A stretch of DNA of 41,233 nucleotides from Planctomycetia bacterium (lineage in GTDB: Bacteria; Planctomycetota; Phycisphaerae; Phycisphaerales; SM1A02), in the NCBI GenBank assembly GCA_005790605.1, contig SXUI01000024.1, positions 1-41,233 on the forward strand, given 5' to 3'. Of this stretch, positions 1-7,721 are shown in pieces. The notes below the pieces were generated by a model that saw nothing but the letters and a program-made list of their open reading frames with translations, ran no database searches and was not told the DNA's origin. The position numbers were made by a program, and so were the translations under genes. Position 1 is the stretch's first letter; the number at the start of each line of letters is the position of its first letter.

Positions 1-1
1 C

Positions 2-868
2 AACGGTGGGCAGGTCTATATGGATGGCGCGAACTTTAACGCGCTAGTTGGGATCGGGCGACCGGCGGAGTACGGCGCCGACGTGATGCATGTGAATTTA
101 CATAAAACGTTTGCGATACCCCATGGCGGTGGTGGCCCCGGCATGGGTCCGATCGGCGTGGCTTCGCACTTGAAGGAGTTCCTGCCCGGCCACCCAGTCA
201 TGCGACCGAATTCCGCGGGCCGCCACGCGATTGGACCAGTCTCCTCCGCTCCGTATGGAAGCGCGTCCATCCTTCCGATCCCTTGGATGTACATCGCGAT
301 GATGGGCGCCGACGGTCTACGCAAGTGCACCGAGATGGCGATTCTGAATGCCAACTACATGGCTGCGAGACTTCGGCCGCACTACACGATCGTGTACTCG
401 AACAATCACGGACTTTGCGCACACGAGTTCATCCTCGACTTCCGGCCGTTCGAAAAGAGCGCGGGCATCAAGATCGATGATGTCGCCAAGCGACTCATGG
501 ATTACGGATTCCACGCGCCAACGATGAGTTGGCCTGTTCCAGGCACACTCATGATCGAACCGACGGAGAGCGAGGCGAAGGCAGAGCTCGATCGATTCTG
601 CGACACGCTCATCGCGATCCGTGCAGAAATCCGCGAGATCGAAGAGGGCAAGGCTCCGCGTGACGACAATGTGCTCAAGCATGCGCCGCACACGGTCGCT
701 GCCGTCAGCGCATCACAATGGACGCACCCCTACTCGCGTGAAAACGCCGCGTACCCCGCCCCTTGGCTCAAGGACTTCAAGTTCTGGCCCGCGGTCGGCC
801 GCGTTGACAATCCATATGGTGATCGCAACCTCGTGTGCGCATGCGAACCCGTCAGCGCATACACCTGA
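2..868 (+). CDS. gcvPB: Glycine dehydrogenase (decarboxylating) subunit 2, 5'-truncated by the window
   Basis: This is the C-terminal part of the PLP-dependent P-protein of the glycine cleavage system, which decarboxylates glycine and passes the aminomethyl group to the lipoyl H-protein in the cytoplasm. The frame is open from the first bases of the window, so the real start lies upstream. The PLP-lysine motif HVNLHKTF is visible with the lysine codon at 104-106, followed by the glycine-rich [13 protein letters not shown] loop typical of the family. The C-terminal region with [13 protein letters not shown] and [12 protein letters not shown] also fits GcvPB. The split (two-subunit) form is inferred, because the N-terminal half cannot be seen and a fused GcvP would look the same here. 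It converges on the minus-strand DUF4340 gene with a 51-base gap and no clear terminator. Confidence 0.93.
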   Translation, partial: NGGQVYMDGANFNALVGIGRPAEYGADVMHVNLHKTFAIPHGGGGPGMGPIGVASHLKEFLPGHPVMRPNSAGRHAIGPVSSAPYGSASILPIPWMYIAMMGADGLRKCTEMAILNANYMAARLRPHYTIVYSNNHGLCAHEFILDFRPFEKSAGIKIDDVAKRLMDYGFHAPTMSWPVPGTLMIEPTESEAKAELDRFCDTLIAIRAEIREIEEGKAPRDDNVLKHAPHTVAAVSASQWTHPYSRENAAYPAPWLKDFKFWPAVGRVDNPYGDRNLVCACEPVSAYT

Positions 869-919
869 CGCGCATCTTGGAAGCGCACGAGCGTTGCGCG
901 CATTGGCACGCGCGATCGA

Positions 920-1999
920 TCAAGGCTGCGGCGGCCGAATGGCTTCGTGAGGTTCCGCCTTGAGTTGTTCAACCTTCCATGCAGGAAGTTTGAATTCCCA
1001 ATCCTTGTGCTCGGCGTCCCACGCAGCCCAATCAGGGATCTGCGGATCGCCTGCGTACTTGTACTTCGCGTTCACATCGCCGTTGAGTCCCGCATCGCGA
1101 GCCGGCGCATCTGCATGGAGCGTCACTTCAAATCGCGCCCACATCGCGCTGCCTTCGGTCACGCAGTGCACGACGAGTTTGGCGCGAAGCGAATCGAACA
1201 CAAGCGTTTTCGTCTGTGCGTCCGCGCCCACTGCGGTGGCTGGTCGACGCACATCATCGAACTCCAACCGCGAAAGCCAGGATGGGAACACAGACTCTGC
1301 TTCATGGAGGCGCTCAGGCGTCCAGTATTCCTTGGACGCGTCGTCCACTGTCGCCTTCCATTGAGTCCCGTAGACCTCCCGAGAGAGCGCGAGACCACCG
1401 ATCTCCACCGCATGCACTTCACTTGAAGGCAGCGACAAGAGTGTCGCGGACATCCAACGCTGTGGTTCGGTATCGATGGTGACCGACCCGCGACAGCGCC
1501 AGCACTGATCCTCACTCAATCGCCGAACATATTGCATGCGTGGACTCGCGCGTTCCTGACCGATCACATACTCCGCGAACGGCGCTGCTGCATCGTCCGC
1601 TGCAGGCGTGTCGAACAGTCGCACAAGCGCACCAATCGATGCCGTGGCTGCCGGCCAGGCAAGACCAAGTTCGCCAAACTTCTCGCGCTTCGAAGTCATC
1701 GCGGCGTCCATTTCTAACGACGCGAGTCCATTGACAAGACCTGCGACCTGCGCGGTGAGCGCGGGATAGCCGCCACTGGTGGCCACACTCCAAGTTCCGT
1801 CTGCAGTTCGCGTCAGCGTGATGTGCTCGTCACCGCGCTCGAGTTCAATCCGCGTCATCGATGCTGCTCGCTGCGTGAGTTCGGAAGCGAACACGCCGCC
1901 AACCTCCGCGTCGTCTTGCGACTTCCCAAGCGTCAAGAGGTACGCGCTCGCTGCAAGCGTCACGACGAGCACGATGATGACGGTGATTTTCCCTTTCAT
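920..1999 (-). CDS. DUF4340 domain protein, last gene of the Gld-type ABC operon
   Basis: The 359-residue protein has one N-terminal membrane segment (about residues 4-22) and a large extracytoplasmic part that begins with the DUF4340 pattern: a DDAEVGG..FASELTQRAASMTRIELERGD stretch, then repeated beta-rich segments. DUF4340 proteins are regularly encoded directly downstream of GldG-like auxiliary ABC proteins, and the molecular role is unknown. Its ATG overlaps the stop of the upstream gldG-like gene by four bases (1996-1999), so the two are translationally coupled. It probably acts at the outer face of the cytoplasmic membrane together with the ABC permease and the GldG-like protein. Two cysteines (QCWRC) lie in the middle of the protein. 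Confidence 0.85.
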   Translation of the reverse strand: MKGKITVIIVLVVTLAASAYLLTLGKSQDDAEVGGVFASELTQRAASMTRIELERGDEHITLTRTADGTWSVATSGGYPALTAQVAGLVNGLASLEMDAAMTSKREKFGELGLAWPAATASIGALVRLFDTPAADDAAAPFAEYVIGQERASPRMQYVRRLSEDQCWRCRGSVTIDTEPQRWMSATLLSLPSSEVHAVEIGGLALSREVYGTQWKATVDDASKEYWTPERLHEAESVFPSWLSRLEFDDVRRPATAVGADAQTKTLVFDSLRAKLVVHCVTEGSAMWARFEVTLHADAPARDAGLNGDVNAKYKYAGDPQIPDWAAWDAEHKDWEFKLPAWKVEQLKAEPHEAIRPPQP

Positions 2000-3891
2000 G
2001 CGCCACCTCCCTGCGCCGCTTCAACATGCATGCGCTGTCGCCGCCAACGCAAGAGCGCCCAGGCGGTCAAGACCACCGCAACCGCCGCGGGCCAAAGCAC
2101 CACATGCAACAGCATGAGGCGTCGACCGAGCGCGTCAATCTCCTCGCGCATGGAAAATTGCACATCGCGCAACTCTCGCTTGGCCGCAAGCACTTTGACT
2201 TCGAGTGCTTTGAGCTCCTCCGCCTGTTCGGGCGAAAGCGTGATCATGCCCTGTGGCGCTTGATCCACACCTTCACCCTTGAGTCGCTGCAGATCGGCAA
2301 TCTTGAATTCGGTCTTCTGAATGTCGCTTCGGAGCGCCGCCTCCCGTTTCAGGTAACGCGCTTCAGCAGCCTTGCGAATCATCCCTACCTGCGTGAACGG
2401 TCGGCGGAAATCACCGCGCGCGCGCAACTCGGCGAGCGTTGAGGAGCCACTCATCTGCTCGATCATGTTGATCACGAGCGCGCCGTTGTCGGCGATCGTC
2501 CGCATGCCTTGCTCGGATGCCTGCACCCAGGTGCGGTCACTCAAGAGATCGGCATCCGCGATGACGAGCAGGTTCGCCGTCCCCTTCGCCCGCTGACCAG
2601 TCGCGTCAGGAAATGCACTCTCGAGCGGGCCACGCACTCGCGCGACGATCGTCCGAGCAACATCATCGCCCACGAAGTCGCGGATCAGCTGATCCGCCGA
2701 ACCGAAATAGCCCAACTTCATCGGCTGAAGTAACTGCGAGTCCTTCGTGGTGAAGACCATGGGCTCGATCGTCGTCGTTGCATTCGGCGCCATTTCGATC
2801 GAACCCGCACTCATGATGTTCAAGGTCGAGAGCGGCGAAGTCACTGGATCCTTCGTCGAGAGATTCTCCTTGCGTAACGAAAGCCACACGGGATAGTCCA
2901 AGTCCATGACGACGCCCGCTGGCGTACGCGACTGGATGTGCGTTGAAGTGCCGCGATCGGCCACGACCATGTGCCCACCATTGTTCGTATCGATGGGGAA
3001 CTGCAGTCCCCACGATGCGAGTAATGGACCAACATCAAAGTCGCTCCCCGTTCCGGTGTCACCAGCCTTCTCTGCGTTCGGATCCGTTTCGCACCATGGA
3101 TCGATGAACACCATCGTGGGCTTTCCACTCAAGACCCAACCGTCAACGGCGCGGAGTGTCTCCTCAGCGAGCTTCCGGGGCTGCACAACGATGAGCACGC
3201 CAAGGTCCGACGGAATCTCCGCCGCCGTGGGTGGCACGGGCGTGAAGTCAAACAACTGTTGCAGTTGTTGGACGATGACGGGTTCGCCGCTTGGTGCCTG
3301 TGGATTCCGCGGATCGAAGGGCGGCGCTGGAATCGTCGAGAGCCATCCGATCTTGACTTTCGCGTCGCGTCCAATTGTCAAGATTCTCCGAGCGATTTCA
3401 TACTCCAGAAACGGCTCCTGCTCCGGTGCTAGGTATGGAATGACCTCGGTTCGATCTGTCGTGCCGCGCACGACGAGACCGAGCGTGAGCGTCCGACCAG
3501 TCCCGTCTACTTGCAGCGGCGAAAGACCAACCGATCGAGCGATCTCTTCCGCTTCAGAAAATGGCTGTGGATCGATCTCGCGCAGTCGTAAGCGACCGTC
3601 TGATGCTGCGCAAATCTCAACGAGGAACTCGCGAACACGCTGCGCGTACGCGCGAAGTTGCGGCGTGTCAGCGCCTTGCTCCGCGGTCCAGAACAATTCC
3701 AGTTGCACTGGCTCGTCGAGCGCTGCGACAAGTTTCTCCATGCCGGGAGAAACGCTGTAGAGGCGCTCCTGCGTCAGGTCAATCCGCGCGCCTCGCAGTA
3801 CCGACCACAGCACGACATTGATCGCAGCAAACCCAAAGATGGTCGCGACGATTGCGAAAAGTGTGAAATTGCGTTTGTCAGCACGAGCCAT
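1996..3891 (-). CDS. GldG-like ABC transporter auxiliary protein
   Basis: The 631-residue protein begins with a membrane helix (about residues 10-32), followed by the characteristic RIDLTQERLYSVSPG motif of the GldG/ABC_transp_aux family (PF09822-type). A long extracytoplasmic domain follows, then a charged coiled-coil stretch near the C terminus and a final membrane helix (WPAAVAVVLTAWALL) with a basic tail. In Flavobacterium GldG works with GldA and GldF in an ABC system linked to gliding, but homologues are widespread in non-gliding bacteria and the substrate is not known. I chose the ATG at 3891 because it gives a normal short cytoplasmic leader before the helix. An in-frame TTG at 3954 would add 21 residues and overlap the upstream gene. 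The stop overlaps the start of the DUF4340 gene. Confidence 0.85.
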   Translation of the reverse strand: MARADKRNFTLFAIVATIFGFAAINVVLWSVLRGARIDLTQERLYSVSPGMEKLVAALDEPVQLELFWTAEQGADTPQLRAYAQRVREFLVEICAASDGRLRLREIDPQPFSEAEEIARSVGLSPLQVDGTGRTLTLGLVVRGTTDRTEVIPYLAPEQEPFLEYEIARRILTIGRDAKVKIGWLSTIPAPPFDPRNPQAPSGEPVIVQQLQQLFDFTPVPPTAAEIPSDLGVLIVVQPRKLAEETLRAVDGWVLSGKPTMVFIDPWCETDPNAEKAGDTGTGSDFDVGPLLASWGLQFPIDTNNGGHMVVADRGTSTHIQSRTPAGVVMDLDYPVWLSLRKENLSTKDPVTSPLSTLNIMSAGSIEMAPNATTTIEPMVFTTKDSQLLQPMKLGYFGSADQLIRDFVGDDVARTIVARVRGPLESAFPDATGQRAKGTANLLVIADADLLSDRTWVQASEQGMRTIADNGALVINMIEQMSGSSTLAELRARGDFRRPFTQVGMIRKAAEARYLKREAALRSDIQKTEFKIADLQRLKGEGVDQAPQGMITLSPEQAEELKALEVKVLAAKRELRDVQFSMREEIDALGRRLMLLHVVLWPAAVAVVLTAWALLRWRRQRMHVEAAQGGGA

Positions 3892-3931
3892 AGGAACTTT
3901 CAACGCTTCAACTGCACGCCGGGCGCGAATC

Positions 3932-4696
3932 TCAGTCGCTCTTCTTCCAATCAATGACGGTGGTGTTCAACCAGAGGAACAGAGCAATCCCAAGTCCAAA
4001 GTAGAGCACATCACGCAAGTCGATGACGCCGCGCATCAACGCATCAAAGTGCGTCAACGCACTCGTCGACGCAAGCGCTTCGATGACGCCATTGGGCACG
4101 AACGCTCGCGCGACATCGAGCGCCGCGGGATAGCCAAGAAGCAGAATGATGAAGCAGACCGCCACACTCAACACGAAAGCGATCACCTGATTCTTCGTCG
4201 ACGCACTAATGAGCGCGCCGATGGAGAGCATGAAGCCCGCGAGCAGAATCGTCGCGAGGTACCCGCTCGCCAGCGCTCCGTGATCCGGATCGCCGAGCCA
4301 TGAGACGGTGACCCAGAAGGGAAGGGTCAAGAGGACGGCGACGATCGCGAATGCCCACGCGGCGAAAAACTTCCCGAGCACGAGGTCGCTGAGCGCCAAC
4401 GGAAGCGTGACAAGGAGTTCGATGGTGCCTGTGCGGCGCTCATCCGCCCACAACCGCATCGAGACCGCGGGCAGAATCAAGAGAAACAGCCACGGCACGA
4501 ATTGAAAGAATGGGCGTAGGTCTGCTTGGTCGCGCTCGTACAGCGAACCGATGTTGAAGGTGAAGAGCCCCGCGAGGAAGAGAAAAATGACGAGGAAAAC
4601 GGCCGCGAGGGGTGTCGCGAAGTACGCCCGAAACTCGCGGCGAAAAACGAGATGGATGCGCGCGCATCGTCCGAGGGTCGGTGCAGAGGCGTTCAT
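3932..4696 (-). CDS. ABC-2 type permease, GldF-like
   Basis: This is a 254-residue integral membrane protein with about six hydrophobic segments. It has the ABC-2/GldF signatures: an N-terminal FRREFRAYFATPLAAVFL segment, SMRLWADERRTGTIELLVTLP in the cytoplasmic loop, and a last helix ending in WLNTTVIDWKKSD. It would form the channel of an ABC exporter energised by the ATPase encoded just upstream (4693-5505), and it overlaps that gene by four bases (ATGA at 4693-4696). The next gene in the operon is the GldG-like auxiliary protein. The substrate cannot be told from sequence. Confidence 0.88.
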   Translation of the reverse strand: MNASAPTLGRCARIHLVFRREFRAYFATPLAAVFLVIFLFLAGLFTFNIGSLYERDQADLRPFFQFVPWLFLLILPAVSMRLWADERRTGTIELLVTLPLALSDLVLGKFFAAWAFAIVAVLLTLPFWVTVSWLGDPDHGALASGYLATILLAGFMLSIGALISASTKNQVIAFVLSVAVCFIILLLGYPAALDVARAFVPNGVIEALASTSALTHFDALMRGVIDLRDVLYFGLGIALFLWLNTTVIDWKKSD

Positions 4697-5505
4697 CGCT
4701 TCGGTCCTCGGGAGCGACGAGCCGCTTCGCGAATCCCATCGCCTGTCGTCAGCATGCGAAACACATGATCCATGCGATTCTTGGTGATATGGACTGGAGC
4801 TTTCGACTCCAGCTCCGCTGGTGTTCCGTCAAAGACCACGCTGCCTTGATTGATGATGATCGCGCGCGTACAGACCGCCTCGACCTCTTCGAGAATGTGT
4901 GTGGAAAGAACCACCGCTCGATCGCGGCCGAGCTCACGAATCAGGCACCGAACTTCGTGCTTCTGGTTCGGATCGAGACCATCCGTGGGTTCATCGAGAA
5001 TCAGCACCCGAGGATCGTGCATCAGCGCCTGCGCAAGCCCAGTGCGCCGCTTGTAACCCTTTGACAGTGTTTCGAAACTCTTCCGGCGCACACCCTGCAG
5101 ATGGACGCGCTCAATCACCTGCTCGACGCGGGCACGCGCATCCGATCCCGCATACCCCCGCGCTGATGCGACGAAGGAAAGAAACTCCTCCACCGTCATC
5201 TCTGGATACGCAGGTGCTCCTTCAGGGAGATAGCCGAAGGTCCGCTTCGCCTCAATCGGATGCGTGAGCAGATTGATGCCGCACAGCGCAATCGCGCCGG
5301 CCGTCGGTTCAAGAAAGCCCGTCACCATGCGCATGGACGTGCTCTTTCCTGCGCCATTGGGCCCGAGGAAACCGAGCACCTCACCCGCGCGCACTCGAAG
5401 GTCGATGCCACGCACTGCGTAGGTGTCGCCAAATCGCTTCTCAAGCCCTGTTGCGACAAGGAGCTCTTCACCACTGCTCGTTGCATGCTCCTTCTCTTTC
5501 ATCAT
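4693..5505 (-). CDS. ABC transporter ATP-binding protein, GldA-like
   Basis: This is a 270-residue ATPase subunit. Walker A is GPNGAGKST at about residues 48-56. The signature region is LSKGYKRRTGLAQAL, followed by Walker B and D-loop LILDEPTDGLDP and the switch histidine in LSTHILEEVE. The LSKGYK form and the C-terminal extension match the GldA/NatA group that pairs with ABC-2 permeases. The frame stays open upstream to 5967, but the sequence there is not ABC-like and lies antisense inside the upstream permease gene. The start at 5505 is supported by GAGGAG nine bases upstream, and a second ATG follows immediately at 5502. It is transcribed with the downstream GldF- and GldG-like genes. Confidence 0.92.
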   Translation of the reverse strand: MMKEKEHATSSGEELLVATGLEKRFGDTYAVRGIDLRVRAGEVLGFLGPNGAGKSTSMRMVTGFLEPTAGAIALCGINLLTHPIEAKRTFGYLPEGAPAYPEMTVEEFLSFVASARGYAGSDARARVEQVIERVHLQGVRRKSFETLSKGYKRRTGLAQALMHDPRVLILDEPTDGLDPNQKHEVRCLIRELGRDRAVVLSTHILEEVEAVCTRAIIINQGSVVFDGTPAELESKAPVHITKNRMDHVFRMLTTGDGIREAARRSRGPKR

Positions 5506-5537
5506 TCGACAGCACTCCTCGAGAGACCTTCTGCAAT

Positions 5538-6836
5538 CTACCGTGTCGTCGCGTGCGTTGCCCGCACGCCGATCAGAAGCCCGAGCACGCCGATCGCGAG
5601 AAGTATGCAAAGTGGCACGACCTGCTCCGCAAACGGCGTGTCTCGCCAGAACGGACCTTCGATTGCGGAAACCGCCCAACGAAACGGGCTCGCCATGCTC
5701 AGCGTCTTGAAGAGTGGCGGCATGAGGAAGAGCGGAAGGGATCCTCCGCCAATGATCGCGAGCAGAAGCAGTGCACCGCGACCCGCGCCCTGCGCTTGTG
5801 CTTCCGTTCGACACGCACCCGCGATAAGCATGGCGATTCCGCTGAACGCGAACGCGGCCGCAACAAACGCGAGCAAGAGATGAGCGGGTTGCTGTACATG
5901 CGAGCCAAACGCGAACACCGTCAATGCGAGGAGGACGAGTTGCACGAGAAGCGCAGTGATGAAGCACGCGACCCCCTTGCCCGCGAGGATCTGACCGCGC
6001 GTGATCGGCGCGAGTCGAAGTCGGTCAAGCGTGCCTCGAACGCGTTCACTGACGAGTGATGTTGCGAATGCCATCACGCAACCAGCCAATCCCCACACGA
6101 TGCCTTGCGGGAAACTGACATCAAATGAGTCTCGCGGACCGCCCTTGCGCGCGGCGAGCTCTTCAACCTTGATGGAGACCGGCGACCAGTTTCCCGTCGC
6201 GCTCCCCGGCTCCGTCGTGTCCGTCGAAGTTTGTGGCGCGCCCTGCAGGGAACTCGAAAACGCGCCGCCCGCGGCGATCAGTGCACCCGCGGCAAGTTTC
6301 TGCGTTGGAGAGAGATCGGTTGCCTCCGCCACCGATGCGCGAGCGCCCGCCATGAGTTGCGCCATCGACTCTGGGTTGGTGAACATCTTGGGAAACTGAC
6401 GAAACGCGAGTTCGTTCAGCTTGCCTTGAATGAGACCAACTTCCGCGCGGCGCGATGGATCAACGATCGCTTCGATCGGGATGCCGCCTCCGCTGAAAAT
6501 GCCAGCAGCGCCATCGCGCATGGAGGCTGGAAGAATGATCGCCGCCGTCACTTTGCCCGCGCGCACGAGGTCTTCCGCAAGTGTTCGCTCGGCAACACGC
6601 GTGACTTCGAAGGCTTCGTCAGCAAGGAGATCCTGCGCAATGCCCTGCGCAAGTGTGGAGTTGCCCTCCACAACGAGCGCGAGATCGATCTTGCTTCCGC
6701 CATCACTTCCACCCGCGAAGATGAATCCAAAGAAAGTTGCGAGAAGCATCGGAAAAACAAAGGTGAAGAACATCTCGCCCTTGTCACGGAACATGAGGCG
6801 GAGGTCTTTCCACGCGATAGCGAACATGGCGTTCAT
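5538..6836 (-). CDS. ABC-2 type permease with large extracytoplasmic domain (YbhS/YbhR-like)
   Basis: The 432-residue protein has an N-terminal cytoplasmic stretch (AWKDLRLMFRDKGE) and a first membrane helix (about 20-40). A roughly 200-residue hydrophilic domain follows, then five to six membrane helices beginning near FPQGIVWGLAGCVMAFATSLVSE, with the conserved ERVRGTLDRLRLAPI loop. This is the layout of ABC-2 transporters such as YbhR/YbhS, which export drugs or other hydrophobic compounds. The start codon overlaps the stop of the upstream ATPase gene (ATGA, 6833-6836), so the two subunits are made as a pair. It is separated by 32 bases from the second ABC system downstream, suggesting one long transcript. 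Confidence 0.88.
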   Translation of the reverse strand: MNAMFAIAWKDLRLMFRDKGEMFFTFVFPMLLATFFGFIFAGGSDGGSKIDLALVVEGNSTLAQGIAQDLLADEAFEVTRVAERTLAEDLVRAGKVTAAIILPASMRDGAAGIFSGGGIPIEAIVDPSRRAEVGLIQGKLNELAFRQFPKMFTNPESMAQLMAGARASVAEATDLSPTQKLAAGALIAAGGAFSSSLQGAPQTSTDTTEPGSATGNWSPVSIKVEELAARKGGPRDSFDVSFPQGIVWGLAGCVMAFATSLVSERVRGTLDRLRLAPITRGQILAGKGVACFITALLVQLVLLALTVFAFGSHVQQPAHLLLAFVAAAFAFSGIAMLIAGACRTEAQAQGAGRGALLLLAIIGGGSLPLFLMPPLFKTLSMASPFRWAVSAIEGPFWRDTPFAEQVVPLCILLAIGVLGLLIGVRATHATTR

Positions 6837-7672
6837 TCGCGCAAGCTCCTCCCTGTAAGTTTGAGGAACACCGACTCAAGGTCTGGCTGCTCGACACGAA
6901 CACCGTGCACGCTTCCGCTTGAAAGCTGCCGCGCGACTTCGCCTGCCGGATCGCTCGTTTCGATGCGAACTTCGACGCCGTCTTGCACGACAACCACCAC
7001 ACTCAAGCCGCCATGACGAGCGATGAGCTCACGCGGTGTTCCGATGTCAAGCAATCGACCGTGATCCACAATGCCAACCCGGTGGCACACTTTCGCCGCT
7101 TCCTCCATGTAGTGCGTCGTGTACACAATCGTCTTCCCTTGCGCCGCGAGCACCCGCACAAGTTCGAGGATGCGATTGCGGCTCTGTGGATCGACGCCCG
7201 CCGTTGGCTCATCAAGTAAGAGCAGTTGCGGGTCATGGACAAGCGCAGCGGCGAGATTGAGCCGCCGTTTCATCCCGCCGGAAAATGTGGAGACGCGACT
7301 GCTCGCGCGAGTATCGAGTTCTACCAGACACAACAACTCATCCGCGCGCGCAGTTGCGTGAGGAACGCCATAGAGCGATGCGAAAAAGAGGAGGTTCTCA
7401 CGGGCTGTGAGTCCGCCGTAGAGCGTGATTTCCTGTGGGGCAAGCCCCAAGTGCCGACGCACACTCGGTTGCGCAGGCGATCCAAGAGAGAGGAGATCAA
7501 CCTCGCCGCTGCTCGGACTCACAAGGCCTGTCGCGATCGAAATCGTCGTCGACTTCCCTGCGCCGTTGGGTCCTAGCAACCCAAAGATCTCGCCCGCGCG
7601 AATCTCAAGTGAGAGCGACTCAACAGCGACGATTGCTCCGAAGGACTTGCGGATGTTGCGAAGCGTGAGCAC
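6833..7672 (-). CDS. ABC transporter ATP-binding protein (first gene of the operon)
   Basis: This is a 279-residue ATPase with Walker A GPNGAGKST at about residues 34-42, signature TFSGGMKRRLNLAAAL, Walker B LLLLDEPTAGVDP and switch YTTHYMEEA. The C-terminal PDLESVFLKLTGRSLRE is typical of DrrA/CcmA/YbhF-type ATPases that serve ABC-2 permeases, and the partner permease gene overlaps by four bases. I prefer the GTG at 7672 because it gives the usual short VLTLRNIRKSFG beginning and has TACCCT ten bases upstream. An ATG at 7723 with AAAGGGA five bases before it is a real alternative; it would add 17 atypical residues and overlap the start codon of the divergent gene at 7722. Confidence 0.88.
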   Translation of the reverse strand: MLTLRNIRKSFGAIVAVESLSLEIRAGEIFGLLGPNGAGKSTTISIATGLVSPSSGEVDLLSLGSPAQPSVRRHLGLAPQEITLYGGLTARENLLFFASLYGVPHATARADELLCLVELDTRASSRVSTFSGGMKRRLNLAAALVHDPQLLLLDEPTAGVDPQSRNRILELVRVLAAQGKTIVYTTHYMEEAAKVCHRVGIVDHGRLLDIGTPRELIARHGGLSVVVVVQDGVEVRIETSDPAGEVARQLSSGSVHGVRVEQPDLESVFLKLTGRSLRE

Positions 7673-7682
7673 GACGCGAGGC

Positions 7683-7688
7683 AGGGTA
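7683..7688 (-). promoter_or_regulatory. Candidate -10 element (TACCCT) for the ABC operon
   Basis: TACCCT reads on the minus strand and ends ten bases before the GTG at 7672. It fits the TANNNT-near-start pattern seen at many transcription-unit starts in this window. No convincing -35 box is seen. Confidence 0.35.
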
Positions 7689-7706
7689 ACGCGATCTCGA
7701 GAGTGG

Positions 7707-7712
7707 TACGCT
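7707..7712 (+). promoter_or_regulatory. Candidate -10 element (TACGCT) for the beta-propeller/phosphoesterase gene
   Basis: TACGCT lies nine bases before the ATG at 7722 and there is no Shine-Dalgarno sequence, so the mRNA would have almost no leader. The divergent ABC operon has its own element at 7683-7688. Confidence 0.4.
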
Positions 7713-7721
7713 CGTAACGCC

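Noticed and set aside
2906-3760. 284-residue plus-strand open frame
   Set aside because: It lies antisense inside the GldG-like gene, with Ser/Arg-rich composition and no recognisable motif.
5506-5967. N-terminal extension of the GldA-like ATPase
   Set aside because: The open frame continues upstream, but it is Arg/Cys-rich antisense of the permease gene and a strong ribosome binding site marks the start at 5505.
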